A stretch of DNA of 39,916 nucleotides. It comes from Streptomyces fildesensis (GTDB lineage: Bacteria; Actinomycetota; Actinomycetes; Streptomycetales; Streptomycetaceae). The notes under the pieces are model-generated. The model was not told where the DNA came from. It worked only from the letters and a program-made list of their open reading frames with translations, and made no database searches. Location of the stretch: the NCBI RefSeq assembly GCF_016107395.1, contig NZ_JAAIKO010000057.1:1-39916 (forward strand), in the 5' to 3' direction. The translations under genes and the position numbers were made by a program. Positions 23,727 to 33,700 of this stretch are shown one piece after another; positions within the stretch are counted from its first letter, which is position 1, and the number at the start of each line of letters is the position of its first letter.

Positions 23727-24614
23727 GTGAACCTTCCCGAGCTTGCGGCGTTCCTCAGGTCCCGGCGTGATCGGATCCGGCCGGCCGACGTCGGCCTGCC
23801 CGCCGGGCCCCGGCGCCGGGTGCCGGGCTTGCGGCGCGAGGAAGTCGCGCAACTGGCGGGCCTGTCGGCCGACTACTACACCGAGTTGGAGCGCGGACGC
23901 GGCGCCCAGCCCTCGTCCCAGACGCTGGCCGCCCTCGCCCGGGCGCTGCGGCTGGGCGGCGACCAGCGCGACCACCTGTTCCATCTCGCCGACCGCCCGC
24001 TGCCCGCATCGGGTCCCGCCGCGACCGGGCGGCACGTCCAGCCCGCCCTGCTCGGGCTGCTGGACCGGCTGGCCACCACCCCGGCTCAGGTCATCACCGA
24101 CCTGCACGAGACCCTCGTCCAGAACGAGTTGGCCGCGGCCCTGCTGGGCCGGGCTCCGGAACCGCGTGGCCCGGCCACCGGCTTCGCGTACCGCTGGTTC
24201 ACCGATCCGGCCGCCCGCGCGGTCTACCCGCCCGAGGACCATCCGCACCACTCACGGGTCTTCGTCGCCGACCTGCACGCCGTCGCCGCCCGCCGGAGCC
24301 GCGACCCCGAGGTCGCCGGAATGACGGCCGCACTGCGGCGGCGCAGCGCGGAATTCGCTGCCCTGTGGGACACCCACGACGTCGGCCTGCGCCGCACCGA
24401 TCACAAGCGCATCGTGCACCCCACGCTGGGCGTCATCGAGTTGGACTGCCACAGTCTGTTCAGCGAGGACGGCCGCCAGCGCCTGTTGTGGTTCACTGCC
24501 CCGCCCGGTACCGAGGGTGCCGCTCAGCTTGCGCTGCTCGGCGTCATCGGCACGCAGGACATGGCGGCGACCGAGAGTGCCTCCCGCGCCGAAGGCGGCG
24601 TCCCCGCGAGCTGA
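23727..24614 (+). CDS. MmyB-type helix-turn-helix regulator (295 aa)
   Basis: XRE-family regulator with an MmyB-like ligand-binding domain. The N-terminal helix-turn-helix is clear: LAAFLRSRRDRIRPADVGLP, RRVPGLRREEVAQLAGLSAD, YYTELERGRGAQPS, TLAALARALRLGGDQRDHLF. The C-terminal PAS-like domain, thought to bind fatty acids, holds LLDRLATTPAQVITDLHETL, RWFTDPAARAVYPPEDHP and LDCHSLFSEDGRQRLLWFTAPPG. GTG is the start, with a weak ribosome site further upstream. It is divergent from the tautomerase gene. Confidence 0.88.
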   Translation: MNLPELAAFLRSRRDRIRPADVGLPAGPRRRVPGLRREEVAQLAGLSADYYTELERGRGAQPSSQTLAALARALRLGGDQRDHLFHLADRPLPASGPAATGRHVQPALLGLLDRLATTPAQVITDLHETLVQNELAAALLGRAPEPRGPATGFAYRWFTDPAARAVYPPEDHPHHSRVFVADLHAVAARRSRDPEVAGMTAALRRRSAEFAALWDTHDVGLRRTDHKRIVHPTLGVIELDCHSLFSEDGRQRLLWFTAPPGTEGAAQLALLGVIGTQDMAATESASRAEGGVPAS

Positions 24615-24659
24615 GTGCGGATGACATGGCCCGGAACCGCCCGTTGCGGCAGGCCCGTC

Positions 24660-25267
24660 AACCTCGATGGTGGCGTAGCCGTCGCGCTCGGCGGCCCCGG
24701 CTGGTCCCGCTGCAACCCGTACGCCCTGTCCGCCGCACCCACCCCCTGACCGGCTGCGCATCACCGTCAAGGCCGCCGGCGACGGCAGCGAACGCGCCGC
24801 ACGGCTGCAGCCGGGTACCCGGGTCCTGGTCGAAGGCCCGTACGGCACCCTGACCGCCCTGCAACGCGCACAGCCCCGCATGCTCCTGATCGCCGCCGGC
24901 ATCGGTATCACCCCCCTGCGTGCCCTCCTCGAGGACACCCCCTACTCCCCCGGCGAAGCCACCCTCATCTACCGCTGCAGCAGGACCCAACACGCCGTCT
25001 TCGCGGACGAACTCCGCGCCCTCGCCGCCCACCGCGGCATCGAGCTGATCTTCCTGCCCGGCTCCCGCCGCGCCGACACCTCCTGGCAGGCCGCCGGCCC
25101 CACCCACGTCAGCGACGACCCAGGCCCTCCAAGACCTCGTCCCCGACATCGCCCACTGCGACATCTACGTCTGTGGCCCGCCCACCTGGCTCACCGCGGT
25201 CCGCAAGGCCGCACGCGGCGCCGGAGCCCGCCGCGACACCATCCACACCGAAGACTTCGCCTGGTAG
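24660..25267 (+). pseudogene. Decayed flavin/ferredoxin reductase (ferric-reductase-like)
   Basis: The translation is the C-terminal half of a ferredoxin-reductase-type oxidoreductase: FAD region GPGWSRCNPYALSAAPTP, DRLRITVKAAGDGSERA, GTRVLVEGPYGTLTA, the NAD(P) motif MLLIAAGIGITPLRALLED, and the end DIYVCGPPTWLTAVRKAA and TIHTEDFAW. It lies in three frames: a shift occurs at a C-run near 24745 (TPDRLR expected) and another near 25115. The N-terminal membrane or flavin part is missing. It cannot be made as one protein unless the sequence contains errors. Confidence 0.8.
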
Positions 25268-25319
25268 ACCCCCGCCCCCCGGTCCCTTCCAACGCCCGCA
25301 CTCACCACCGGAAGTTCAC

Positions 25320-25542
25320 AGGCGCCGCATCACCATCTGGATCACCGCCACCCTCGCCGTGGCCGCATTCCTCTTCGCCTTCCAGCTCAACCGGACCGGC
25401 ACCACCGGGAAGTCCGGCGACGACGGCAACCACACCGAACCCGGCGCCACCGTCCCCGCCTCCCCTGGCCAGGACCCGGCCAAGGCCGGCGGCGACACCC
25501 CGAGCGACGGCTAACACCGGCAAGCCCGGCGAGAACAAGTAG
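25320..25542 (+). pseudogene. Remnant of a small membrane protein downstream of the reductase
   Basis: The frame reads RRRITIWITATLAVAAFLFA and FQLNRTGTTGKSGDDG, a membrane helix with a polar tail, like the start of FMN-binding-domain or small proteins found next to ferric-reductase-like genes. There is no ATG or GTG at the expected place: the region GGAAGTTCAC looks like a ribosome site whose start codon has been lost. Near the end a one-base shift is needed to continue into NTGKPGENK and a stop at 25542. I take it as a decayed gene from the same operon as the reductase remnant. Confidence 0.55.
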
Positions 25543-25651
25543 GAAACCGACTCAGCCGGATCCGAGCCCGGACAGGCGGTGTGCTCATCGGCTCGGTGGT
25601 GAGCGGCGCGAACGCACTCTGCCAGGAGTCGTCAGCGCTGTTCCGGACGGT

Positions 25652-26671
25652 CTACGACCTCTTGCTCGGGTCGCCCTCCGGGCGGCGTTCGGGCACGCGG
25701 GGCGGGATCGCGGCGGTGTGTCCGGAGCGGCCGAAGACCTCGATCCCCGTTTCGGAGACAAGGCCGCGGATGTGGCAGGCGGGAGCGCCGGGACGGCGGA
25801 CGGCGTACAGGTCCGCGGCCAGGCCGGCGGAGTTCGCCGTGGGCTCCGCGGTTCCCGAGTACACCGGTTCGCCGGTTGTCCGGGTCGCCTTCAGCGCAAG
25901 GCCGACTGCCGTGGGCTGGGAGAGGACGAGAAGAGCGACGCCCGGGTTGCCGTGCTCCGGGTTCGGACTCACGACGAAGCCGAGCACCGCGGGCGCCGCC
26001 AGGAGGCCGGTGCGGCCCTGGGCATCCAGAAGTTCGCGGCGGAGGACGAGATGGATCAGTTGCTCCCGGCAGGCGATGGCCAGAACGACGTGGGTCTCCC
26101 CCGAGACCTCGGGCGCCCAGTCGCGCACGGCCGCGAGAATGGCCGATGCACCCGTCACGCCGGTCGCGTTCGACACGAAGGCGTCCGCCGTCGATCCCGG
26201 CTCCGCCACCAGATCGAGCGACGGTGGTTCGCCCTGATTCTTCAGGCCGAAGCGGTGCGCGAGCAGTGTCCGGGCGAAGTCGGCCCGGGCGACGACAACC
26301 GGAGTCACCGCGGTGCCGCCGGCGAGCCGCGCGACTGCTGCCGCGTCGGCCGGTCCGCCCAGCCGGCCCAGAGTCGCGATGGCGGCGAGAGCGACCTGCT
26401 CGCCCGGATCGCGCACGTTGCGAGCCGCCGCGACAGCGCGGTCGGGCGCCGTCCTGGCCAGGGCCCGCAGGGCGGCGCCACGGACGGTGTCGGCGACGTC
26501 GTCCGCGGCCACGGTCTCGTCCAGGAGGTCATCACGTTCCGGCACGTCGACTGCGGCATTCGACAGGACGCTCACGGCCTCCCCTGCCGTCATCACCGCG
26601 GTGGCACCCCGGAGCGCGGCGGCCATCGTGTCGCGCTGCAGCCGCTCGGCAGGGACGTCGAGGTACATCAT
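25652..26671 (-). CDS. Unknown HEAT-like protein beside a metalloprotease (339 aa)
   Basis: Not a recognised family as a whole. The N-terminal part (residues about 20-130) has alpha-helical repeats like HEAT/PBS-lyase repeats (TVRGAALRALARTAPDRAVA, EQVALAAIATLGRLGGPADA, AAAVARLAGG). The C-terminal part is mixed alpha/beta (DAFVSNATGVTGASAI, ETHVVLAIACREQLIHLVLR, LGFVVSPNPEHGNPGVALLV) and ends in a Pro/Arg-rich tail. It has no signal or membrane segment. The start is MMYLDVP with GAGGAG 9 bases upstream, and this site overlaps the stop of the preceding metalloprotease gene (13-base gap), so the pair is coupled. It may be an adaptor or inhibitor for the protease; that is inference. Confidence 0.68.
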   Translation of the reverse strand: MMYLDVPAERLQRDTMAAALRGATAVMTAGEAVSVLSNAAVDVPERDDLLDETVAADDVADTVRGAALRALARTAPDRAVAAARNVRDPGEQVALAAIATLGRLGGPADAAAVARLAGGTAVTPVVVARADFARTLLAHRFGLKNQGEPPSLDLVAEPGSTADAFVSNATGVTGASAILAAVRDWAPEVSGETHVVLAIACREQLIHLVLRRELLDAQGRTGLLAAPAVLGFVVSPNPEHGNPGVALLVLSQPTAVGLALKATRTTGEPVYSGTAEPTANSAGLAADLYAVRRPGAPACHIRGLVSETGIEVFGRSGHTAAIPPRVPERRPEGDPSKRS

Positions 26672-26684
26672 GACGGTCAACTCC

Positions 26685-27227
26685 TCACGGCAGGGTGGTG
26701 AAGCAGTGCTGGGCGATCGTGAGGCTCTGGCCGAAAGTGAGGAGCGGCACGCTGGTGAAGCCCCCGGCATCCACGGACCTGTACATCAGGTTGGCCGGAT
26801 CACCGTCGTGATCCAGACCGAGGTAATGGCCGATCTCGTGCGGCATGACGCCGTTGGTGGCGGGCCCGACCAGTTCCACGACCGCGCCGGTCATGCTCGG
26901 CCAGGTCTCGTACTTGTTGCACGTGCCCTTGACCGGCGAGAGGCCGGCTGTCGGACCGACGTAGCTCTTCACCAGGAAGACGTCGACAGCGTTTCCGGGA
27001 ATGGTCCACTCGGACGTCAGCCACTGGGCTTCCGAATCGCTGTCGATGTACGAATATCCTTGAGCGTCGGTCACTCCAATGGAGTAGGCGTCGAAGCCGA
27101 ACATGTCGAACCCGATCTGCCAATAGACCTGGCGGGTCGCCCAGCAGGCCGCGTCCACGACCGCCAGGTCATCGGTTGTGAAGTTCTCCCAGCCCACGTA
27201 GATGAGATTGACCGCGACGTGCGGCAT
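26685..27227 (-). CDS. Zinc metalloprotease, matrixin-like, without signal peptide (180 aa)
   Basis: A small metzincin-type protease. The zinc site is HEIGHYLGLDH (His130, Glu131, His134, Gly137, His140), followed by the Met-turn LMYRS (Met148). The upstream part carries strands such as VAVNLIYVGWENFTTDD and AVDVFLVKSYVG, and SEAQWLTSEW. The start is MPHVAVN, with GGGAGG 5 bases upstream; earlier sequence is not protein-like. There is no signal peptide, propeptide or membrane segment, unusual for metzincins, which act outside cells. It is the first gene of a pair with the HEAT-like protein and faces two giant proteins, so a special export route or an intracellular role is possible. Confidence 0.82.
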   Translation of the reverse strand: MPHVAVNLIYVGWENFTTDDLAVVDAACWATRQVYWQIGFDMFGFDAYSIGVTDAQGYSYIDSDSEAQWLTSEWTIPGNAVDVFLVKSYVGPTAGLSPVKGTCNKYETWPSMTGAVVELVGPATNGVMPHEIGHYLGLDHDGDPANLMYRSVDAGGFTSVPLLTFGQSLTIAQHCFTTLP

Positions 27228-27589
27228 CGCGCCTCCCTGGTCAGAAACTCGAGCGTCGCGAGGAAACCGCGGCATGGCGCGCAGATGCTCCCCCACCACG
27301 CCTCGAGGGCTTCCGTTGCACCTTCCGCAAGCGTGCACGTGACCGCGCGGAGTTCTTGTCCCACCGTCACGCGGCTTCCGCATGTCTGCAACTCGGTGGT
27401 GACTCCAACACCTCAAGACCACAGATCGGCCATGCCACTTCATCTCTTGCGTCCATCGCACATCCGCGCATGCGGAGGGTCCATCCCGGTGCAACCCTGG
27501 AACCAGGCCGAGTGCCGGTAGCCCCCCGCGTTCAGCCGGTTCCTCTCCCGAGCACAGTTCTCAGTTCATTGACGGAGAGCAGGCCCGCC
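27228..27589. other. Divergent intergenic region of the four-gene module
   Basis: No gene is supported. It separates the metalloprotease pair from the giant-protein pair and should hold promoters in both directions. No clear -35/-10 pair or strong operator was seen; a CCGC-GCAT-GCGG dyad lies near 27465-27476. Confidence 0.4.
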
Positions 27590-30500
27590 ATGCTCTTGCT
27601 CGTACGACCCGATGATCTCGTGGTTCTCGGCGTCGACTGGTCCGGTTTCCAGCTGGACGGATCGCGCCTCCGAGCGGTGTCCGAGCCCGCCCTGGTGACG
27701 GCTCTCTTCCCGCCGCAGCACCTGGCCGAGGAGGTCACCGGCAACGGTCTGGCCCGGGCGCAGCTGTCGGGAACCAGCCAGGTCGTCTACCGGGTGGCCG
27801 TGGGGACCGTGATCGACCTGACGGTGGACGGGTTCCTGGAGGCCCTCGGCACGGCGGAGGTCCAGGAGCAGACCGCGATCGAACTGCCATGGGGGCTCCT
27901 GCTGTCGCCTGCGGCCGCCGCGACCAGCGATCATCCGGCCCAGGCGCTGCGGTCGAACCCCACCGCGGACGTCGGCCTGTGGCGTACTCGCCTGTCCGCC
28001 GGGCAAGTACGCCCCGCCGATGCCCGGCCGGGCGTCAACCTGGGGTTCCTCACCCCGGTGGACGGTCCTGACCGGGCGCGGATCGTGGCGGAGAGCCAGC
28101 GAAAGCTCCCCGATGTCCAGCGTCTGGAACTGACCTCACTCGGCGGGGCACTGACCGCGCGTGGCGACTGGGGCACGTTCCAGTGGGAGCAGAACGTCGC
28201 GGTCGGACGCGACCAGAGGGTGCGCATCGCGACCGAGGGTGTGCTCTACCCGCTCGGGCACCGGGCGGTCCTCACCGTGCTGACCGAACGGGGGATCGGC
28301 GACGGGCCGGCCGCGCTCCGGCAGCGAAGAACGCTGGCCGTCACCGAGCCGGTCCGGTTCTCGACCGGCGACAACCCGGTCCACCGCAAGTTTCCGTTCG
28401 ACGCCTTCGAGCTGACCACGCTCTGGTACGACGACCTGCCCGATCCGGTCTGGCAGAACTACGTCCGGCCCGTTCCGATGCTCACCGAGGTGCGCGACGA
28501 GCTCGATGGACTACGGTCGCGGTCCGCCGATCTGGCAGCCCAGGTGGATCTGGAGGGTCACCGGTTCCGCCCGCCGGAGGAACTCGGAACGCCGGAGGTG
28601 TCCCAGCTGAGCGACGCCTGGGCAGAGCTGGCCGGCATTCAGCAACAACTCGCCGACGACCAGGTCAACCGGGACGCCGCGAACCAGATCTCCAACCAGC
28701 TCAGCGACATCCAGAACCGGATCGACCAGCTGCAGATCGCGGATCCGGAGTCACCGGAGCTCGCCGATCTGTTCGCGCAGGCCTCGGAACTCTCCCAGGA
28801 ACTCCGCAACATTCCCACGCTGCCCAATCAGGTGGTGTTCCAACTCTCCCAACGGGCTCAGCAACTCCAGGCCGAGATCGATCGGTTGGCCCAGGTCCTG
28901 GACGCCCAGGGTCACCGCGTCCGGGATGTCAACGAACTGGCGCAGGAAGGCTTCGGGCCCGCCGTCGAGTTCCTCGACCTGCAGCCCCAGATCGACGCGG
29001 CCCAGGCCCACGTCACCGAGCTCGAGGCGCTGGCGACACAGTCGTTCAGGCTGTTCTTCACGCCGCCGGTCCAGTTCCCGGTCCGTGGCCGTGGCCCGGC
29101 AGGTGATGTGTCCTTCGACCTGCCACTGATCTTCGTGGCGGACTTCACGCTGGATCCGACACCGGATCTGCCGGGGTTCCGCTCGTTGACCGATGCCGAC
29201 GTGGCCGAGCAGTTGCGGACGGCCTACGACCGGGCCACCGTGCCGCTGCCCGGAGTACCGATCGACCTCGTCAGGGCACACGACCCGAAACCGGCCGATG
29301 TGCACGAGGTGCACGAGGTGACCATTGTCGGAACAGCATTCGGCGAGAGCTTCCATCCGCAGATCGAACGGCTGACGGCCGCGCTGCCCGCGCTGCGGAC
29401 GCTCCTGGGGGATCCCGACAAGCTGATCCCGCTCACGTTCAACGACAACTTCCTCGACGTCGGTGCGGCCGAGCCACTGCCACTGTTGTTCGAGGCCGGC
29501 AGCTCCTACGGCGCCGACTTCGCGGGACGGGCGGGCGCTCTGGTCACCCCGTCGTTCGCCGCCGATGCCATCTCCCGGTTGTACGGCCCGGTGGCCCAGG
29601 CGGGCCTGCTCAAGGACGCGGCCGGGAAGCTCAGCGCGGCCCGGGTGTTCGGAGACACCGCGCGGATCCTCGGCCTCTCGCTCAAGGACCTCGCCCCGAG
29701 CCTGGACGCGCCACCGGAGATCACGCTCATTCCGCCCAACTCGGCGAGGATGACCTGGCAGAACGTCGTCCTCAAGGACCTCGCACCGTTCAAGGCCGGT
29801 CCCTTGACGACGCTTAACCTCACCGTCGTCCGCTCGCCGGACCACCTCACCACCAGCTGCGTGATCAACGACTTCACGCTCCAACTCGGGCTGCTGGACG
29901 TCGGCATCGGCTCCATGACCTACACCCAGGAGGACGACCGGCCGCCCCGGCTGGAGGTCCACGGCGTCACCCTGGACGTCGCCGGCCCGCTGAATCTGCT
30001 CAAGGAGCTCCTGGCCAAGGTGCAACTGGGCCCGGTCGTACCCGACATCGCGGTGACGCCCCAACAGATCTCCGTCGGGTACTCGCTGCCCATTCCCGAA
30101 GTCACCACCGTCGGGTTCAGCCTGCGCAACATCCTCTTCCGGCTCGGCGTCACCGTCCCGCTGGACGGCGCCCCGCTGACGGTCCAGCTGGCCTTCGCCA
30201 GCCGCGCGAACCCGTTCGCGCTGAACGTGCTGCTCTTCGGCGGAGGAGGCTATGTCGATCTGGCCATCACCGACAACAAACTGACCAGGTTCGAGGCCGC
30301 GCTGGAGTTCGGCGCGTCGGCCTCGATCGGCATCGGCATCGCCAAGGCCGAGGTACACGTCCTCGGTGGCGTCCGGTACGAGCTCGTCGGCGGCGATGCC
30401 CAGCTCAGCGGCTATCTGCGCTTCGGGGGCGGGGTCGACATCCTCGGTCTGATCTCGGTCTCGCTGGAGGTCGTGATCACCCTCAGCTATCAGCGCGCCA

Positions 30501-30727
30501 CCAACGCGCTGATCGGCCGGGCGACCCTGGTGGTCAGCATCGACCTGACCTTCTACTCCGACTCGGTGACCGTGGACACCGGCGAGTACCGGATCAGCGG
30601 CGACGCACCATCGCACAGCCCGATGGTGGGTCCGGCCCCTCCCCTGGGTCCGGCGGACGGGGCGGAGACCGGACTGGCCGCCTGGCAGGAGTACCGGCGC
30701 GCTTTCAGGAAGGCGGGGCAGCCATGA
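27590..30727 (+). CDS. Giant uncharacterised beta-rich protein with coiled coil (1045 aa)
   Basis: Belongs by pattern to large bacterial proteins I know only as uncharacterised. The N-terminal part has MLLLVRPDDLVVLGVDWSGF, LFPPQHLAEEV, IELPWGLLLSP, VGLWRTRL, VLYPLGHRAVLTVLTER and FPFDAFELTTLWYDDL. A coiled-coil section (about residues 295-480) contains a duplicated unit, AQV followed by GHR and EL (near residues 317 and 434). The last third (about 700-1005) is a run of amphipathic strands resembling a beta-sandwich or lipid-binding fold, ending IDLTFYSDSVTVDTGEYRIS. No signal peptide or membrane segment. GCAGG lies 6 bases before the ATG. Its stop overlaps the next gene (ATGA). Confidence 0.75.
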   Translation: MLLLVRPDDLVVLGVDWSGFQLDGSRLRAVSEPALVTALFPPQHLAEEVTGNGLARAQLSGTSQVVYRVAVGTVIDLTVDGFLEALGTAEVQEQTAIELPWGLLLSPAAAATSDHPAQALRSNPTADVGLWRTRLSAGQVRPADARPGVNLGFLTPVDGPDRARIVAESQRKLPDVQRLELTSLGGALTARGDWGTFQWEQNVAVGRDQRVRIATEGVLYPLGHRAVLTVLTERGIGDGPAALRQRRTLAVTEPVRFSTGDNPVHRKFPFDAFELTTLWYDDLPDPVWQNYVRPVPMLTEVRDELDGLRSRSADLAAQVDLEGHRFRPPEELGTPEVSQLSDAWAELAGIQQQLADDQVNRDAANQISNQLSDIQNRIDQLQIADPESPELADLFAQASELSQELRNIPTLPNQVVFQLSQRAQQLQAEIDRLAQVLDAQGHRVRDVNELAQEGFGPAVEFLDLQPQIDAAQAHVTELEALATQSFRLFFTPPVQFPVRGRGPAGDVSFDLPLIFVADFTLDPTPDLPGFRSLTDADVAEQLRTAYDRATVPLPGVPIDLVRAHDPKPADVHEVHEVTIVGTAFGESFHPQIERLTAALPALRTLLGDPDKLIPLTFNDNFLDVGAAEPLPLLFEAGSSYGADFAGRAGALVTPSFAADAISRLYGPVAQAGLLKDAAGKLSAARVFGDTARILGLSLKDLAPSLDAPPEITLIPPNSARMTWQNVVLKDLAPFKAGPLTTLNLTVVRSPDHLTTSCVINDFTLQLGLLDVGIGSMTYTQEDDRPPRLEVHGVTLDVAGPLNLLKELLAKVQLGPVVPDIAVTPQQISVGYSLPIPEVTTVGFSLRNILFRLGVTVPLDGAPLTVQLAFASRANPFALNVLLFGGGGYVDLAITDNKLTRFEAALEFGASASIGIGIAKAEVHVLGGVRYELVGGDAQLSGYLRFGGGVDILGLISVSLEVVITLSYQRATNALIGRATLVVSIDLTFYSDSVTVDTGEYRISGDAPSHSPMVGPAPPLGPADGAETGLAAWQEYRRAFRKAGQP

Positions 30728-33700
30728 CCAACGGCGACTCCACGGTGTGGACGGCACTCCCCGGCGGCCGGGTGAACGCGGGCCTGGCAGTGCTACGGCT
30801 GGCCATCCATCCCCGGCTCAAGGGGCCGCTGACGGCCAGCGAACTCGCCGACTGGCCCAGGCGCCTGCCCGGCATTCCGATCCAGATCACGCTGCGGAAC
30901 GCGGGCACGGTCAAAACGATCACGCCGGGCCGCCTCAACGAGGCCAGGAGCGAGGTCTGGCAGGCACTGCTCGGCGGCCTGCCCGTCCGGCCGTACGCCC
31001 CGCACACGTTCCAGGGGACCTCCGTGGAAACGACGTCGGCGGACGCGGGCGCGGTCATCGACACCTACGCGACAACGGCCAAGGCCCCGGACGACGTCGC
31101 CACCCAGCTCGAGTCCTGGGACCACGAGACGCCCTCACGCGTACCGGAGGGACCTCCGCCGCCCGCCCCAGAACTGGACTTCCACCAGCAGGTGGCACGG
31201 CTGCGCGAGCATCCCGCGGTGCTCCACGCACTCGGTTTGATCGTCGAGCTGACGCTACCGGTCGGCGAACTCGGCCCGACCGGCACGGTGAGCATCGGCG
31301 CGCCCGGCCTGACCTCGCTGGTCTCCCCGGCCACCAACTACGAGTTCGACGGCCACCTGTTCCTCCCCGCCTCCGCCGGGGACCTCACCACCGGCATGCT
31401 CGATCTGCGCTCCGCCGACCTGACCGGTTCCGGGAGCAAGGCCCGCTGGGAGATCACCACCTTCGACGTGGACGGAGCCGTGACCAGACTTCGCCAGGCG
31501 GCCCGCAGCGATCGCAGCAGCCTGCCGCACCTGCGCTCGACCGGGCTCATGCTCGTCCGCCGCGACCGGCAGGCGGACTTCGACGACCGGCACGCGCGCG
31601 CGGCATCCCACGCGGCGCCCGGCAGCGACATGGCACTGGCCACGTTCAACGCCGACGAGCTGCTCCTCGGCTACCGCATCGACATCCGGCCCAAGGACGG
31701 TCAGTGGGCGCCGCTCTGCCGCCGCGTGGCCACCTACCGCGCCGGTGGCGTCGACCTCGGCCCCGAGATCGAGGAAGGGCACGTCAAGCCGTACGCGGCG
31801 ACCGGGAACGGTGACCAGCTGCAGGCCGACGAGATCGTCGCCCGGTGGTCCGGGTGGAGCCTGGTGCTGCCCCCGCCCGGATCCCCGCGCGCCCGGCAGT
31901 CGGCCGGCCCGCTGGACTGGACCTTCGACATCGAACCCGGCAGCCTGCCCGAGCTCCGGTTCGGCCACAGCTACGAAGTACGGGCCCGCGTCGCCGACCT
32001 GGCCGGCGGAGGCCTGTCGGCCGACGATCCGGCGGCGGACCGCTTCATGAGCTCCCTCGTGGTGTACACCAGGTTCGAACCGGTGCCACCACCCGAACTG
32101 AGCGGCATGGAACTGGTCATCCGCAGCGACCGGGACATGAGCGCGGAGCAGTTCCTCGCCGCCAACCCGCGCTACGCGACCGCCGCCACCGCACTCACCC
32201 TGACCGTCCCGAACACCACCCTGGCGCTCGCCGAGCAGCATGGCATGCTCGATGGCGACGACGCCCAGACCTGGGCGGCGGCCCAGCAGCCCACGGACCC
32301 CGCTTCCGCAGGCGTCGTGGTCCATCTCGCGCTGCCGGTCCCGGTCACCGCCCGCCGCCCCTGGCAAGGACCCTGGCCGATGCGGAAGACGAAGACCCTC
32401 ACCCTGGTCGAACGGGCCACGGGCGGACAGCCACAGCTCACCTGGAGCGCCGGTGACGGGGTGGCGACGGTCAGCCTGAGCCAGGCCGAGCAGATCACCG
32501 CGGAACTCTCCTCCTACCTGCCCGACGACTTCCTGGACAGGTTCGCCATCCGCCAGTGGCTGGAGCCCGGCAACGAAAGCGCCGCCAGCGGCGGACGGCA
32601 CCCGATGGTCACACCCACCCGGGAGATCGCGCTCGTCCACGCAGTGCGCAAGCCGCTGCGCGATCCGACCGGCACGCTCCAGGCGGTGCGGCAGCCAGGG
32701 CAGACCTGGACCACCCTCGTGCCCTCCACTCCGCGGCTCGAACTCGACCCGCCGAGCACCGCCCAGGTGTACCTCACCGCCGCCTGGGACGAGTGGGACG
32801 ACGCCCCCGCGCCGACCCCGGGCACAGCCGCCGTCCAGACGATCACCATGCACCCCACCGACGAGGACCTGCCGCCGCTGCGCCACGAGTTCGGCGACAC
32901 CAAGCACCGCATGGTCATCTACACCGGAACCGGAACGTCCCGGTTCCGGAAGTACTTCGCCGATGACGAGCCCGACGCGAACTTCCTGGCCTCGACCGCA
33001 CTGCCGGCCGTCGACGTGCCCAGCACCGCCCGGCCGATCCCACCGGTCGTGCTGGGCCTGCGGCCCGCCTTCAACTGGCAGACGGGCCCACCGACTCCCG
33101 GCGCGGCGCAGTGGGACGACTTCCGACGGACCCGGCTGGGCGGGCGGTTGCAGGTCGAGCTGGCCCGCCCCTGGTACACCACCGGCCAGGGGGAGCGCCT
33201 GGCCGTCCAGCAGACGCTCCTGGGCCGCGACCCGATCTGGAGCACACCCGAATCGGCCGCGTCGGTCGCCGGCACGACCTTGCATGAGGTGTGGCAGGCG
33301 GGAGAGAGCTGGTACGCCGACGTGGAACTGCCGCCGACCGAGTCCTACGCCCCCTTCGTCCGGCTCACCGTGGCCAGGCACCAGCCGAGCAGCCTCCCCG
33401 GTCTGGACACGTCCGCCTCCGTCGACACCGACGTGGTCGCCACCCTGCCGGACCGGACGCTGACCGTGCAACGCCAGGGGACCGAACTGCACGTGCAGCT
33501 CGACGGGACCGGCCCGACCGGCCCCCAGCCGAACGTCGTCCAGGTGCTCATGGAACAGAGCCCGTCCGGGCAGGGGGCGCTCACCAGCCTCGACGGCGCG
33601 GTCGGTGCGACGACGTGGGTACGGGCTCCGGGAGCCGTGGTGACCGGGACCCTCAACACGCCGCTACCTCCCCTTGCCATCCCGCCGACCGGCGACAAAC

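Noticed and set aside
28751..30757. A 668-codon open frame antisense to the 1045-residue gene
   Set aside because: It mirrors the high-GC sense gene, is rich in Arg, Gly and Glu without domains, and has no ribosome site; the sense frame has clear protein structure.
31255..33492. A 745-codon open frame antisense to the 1030-residue gene
   Set aside because: Low-complexity Gly/Val/Arg translation typical of the opposite strand of a GC-rich gene; no recognisable motif or start.
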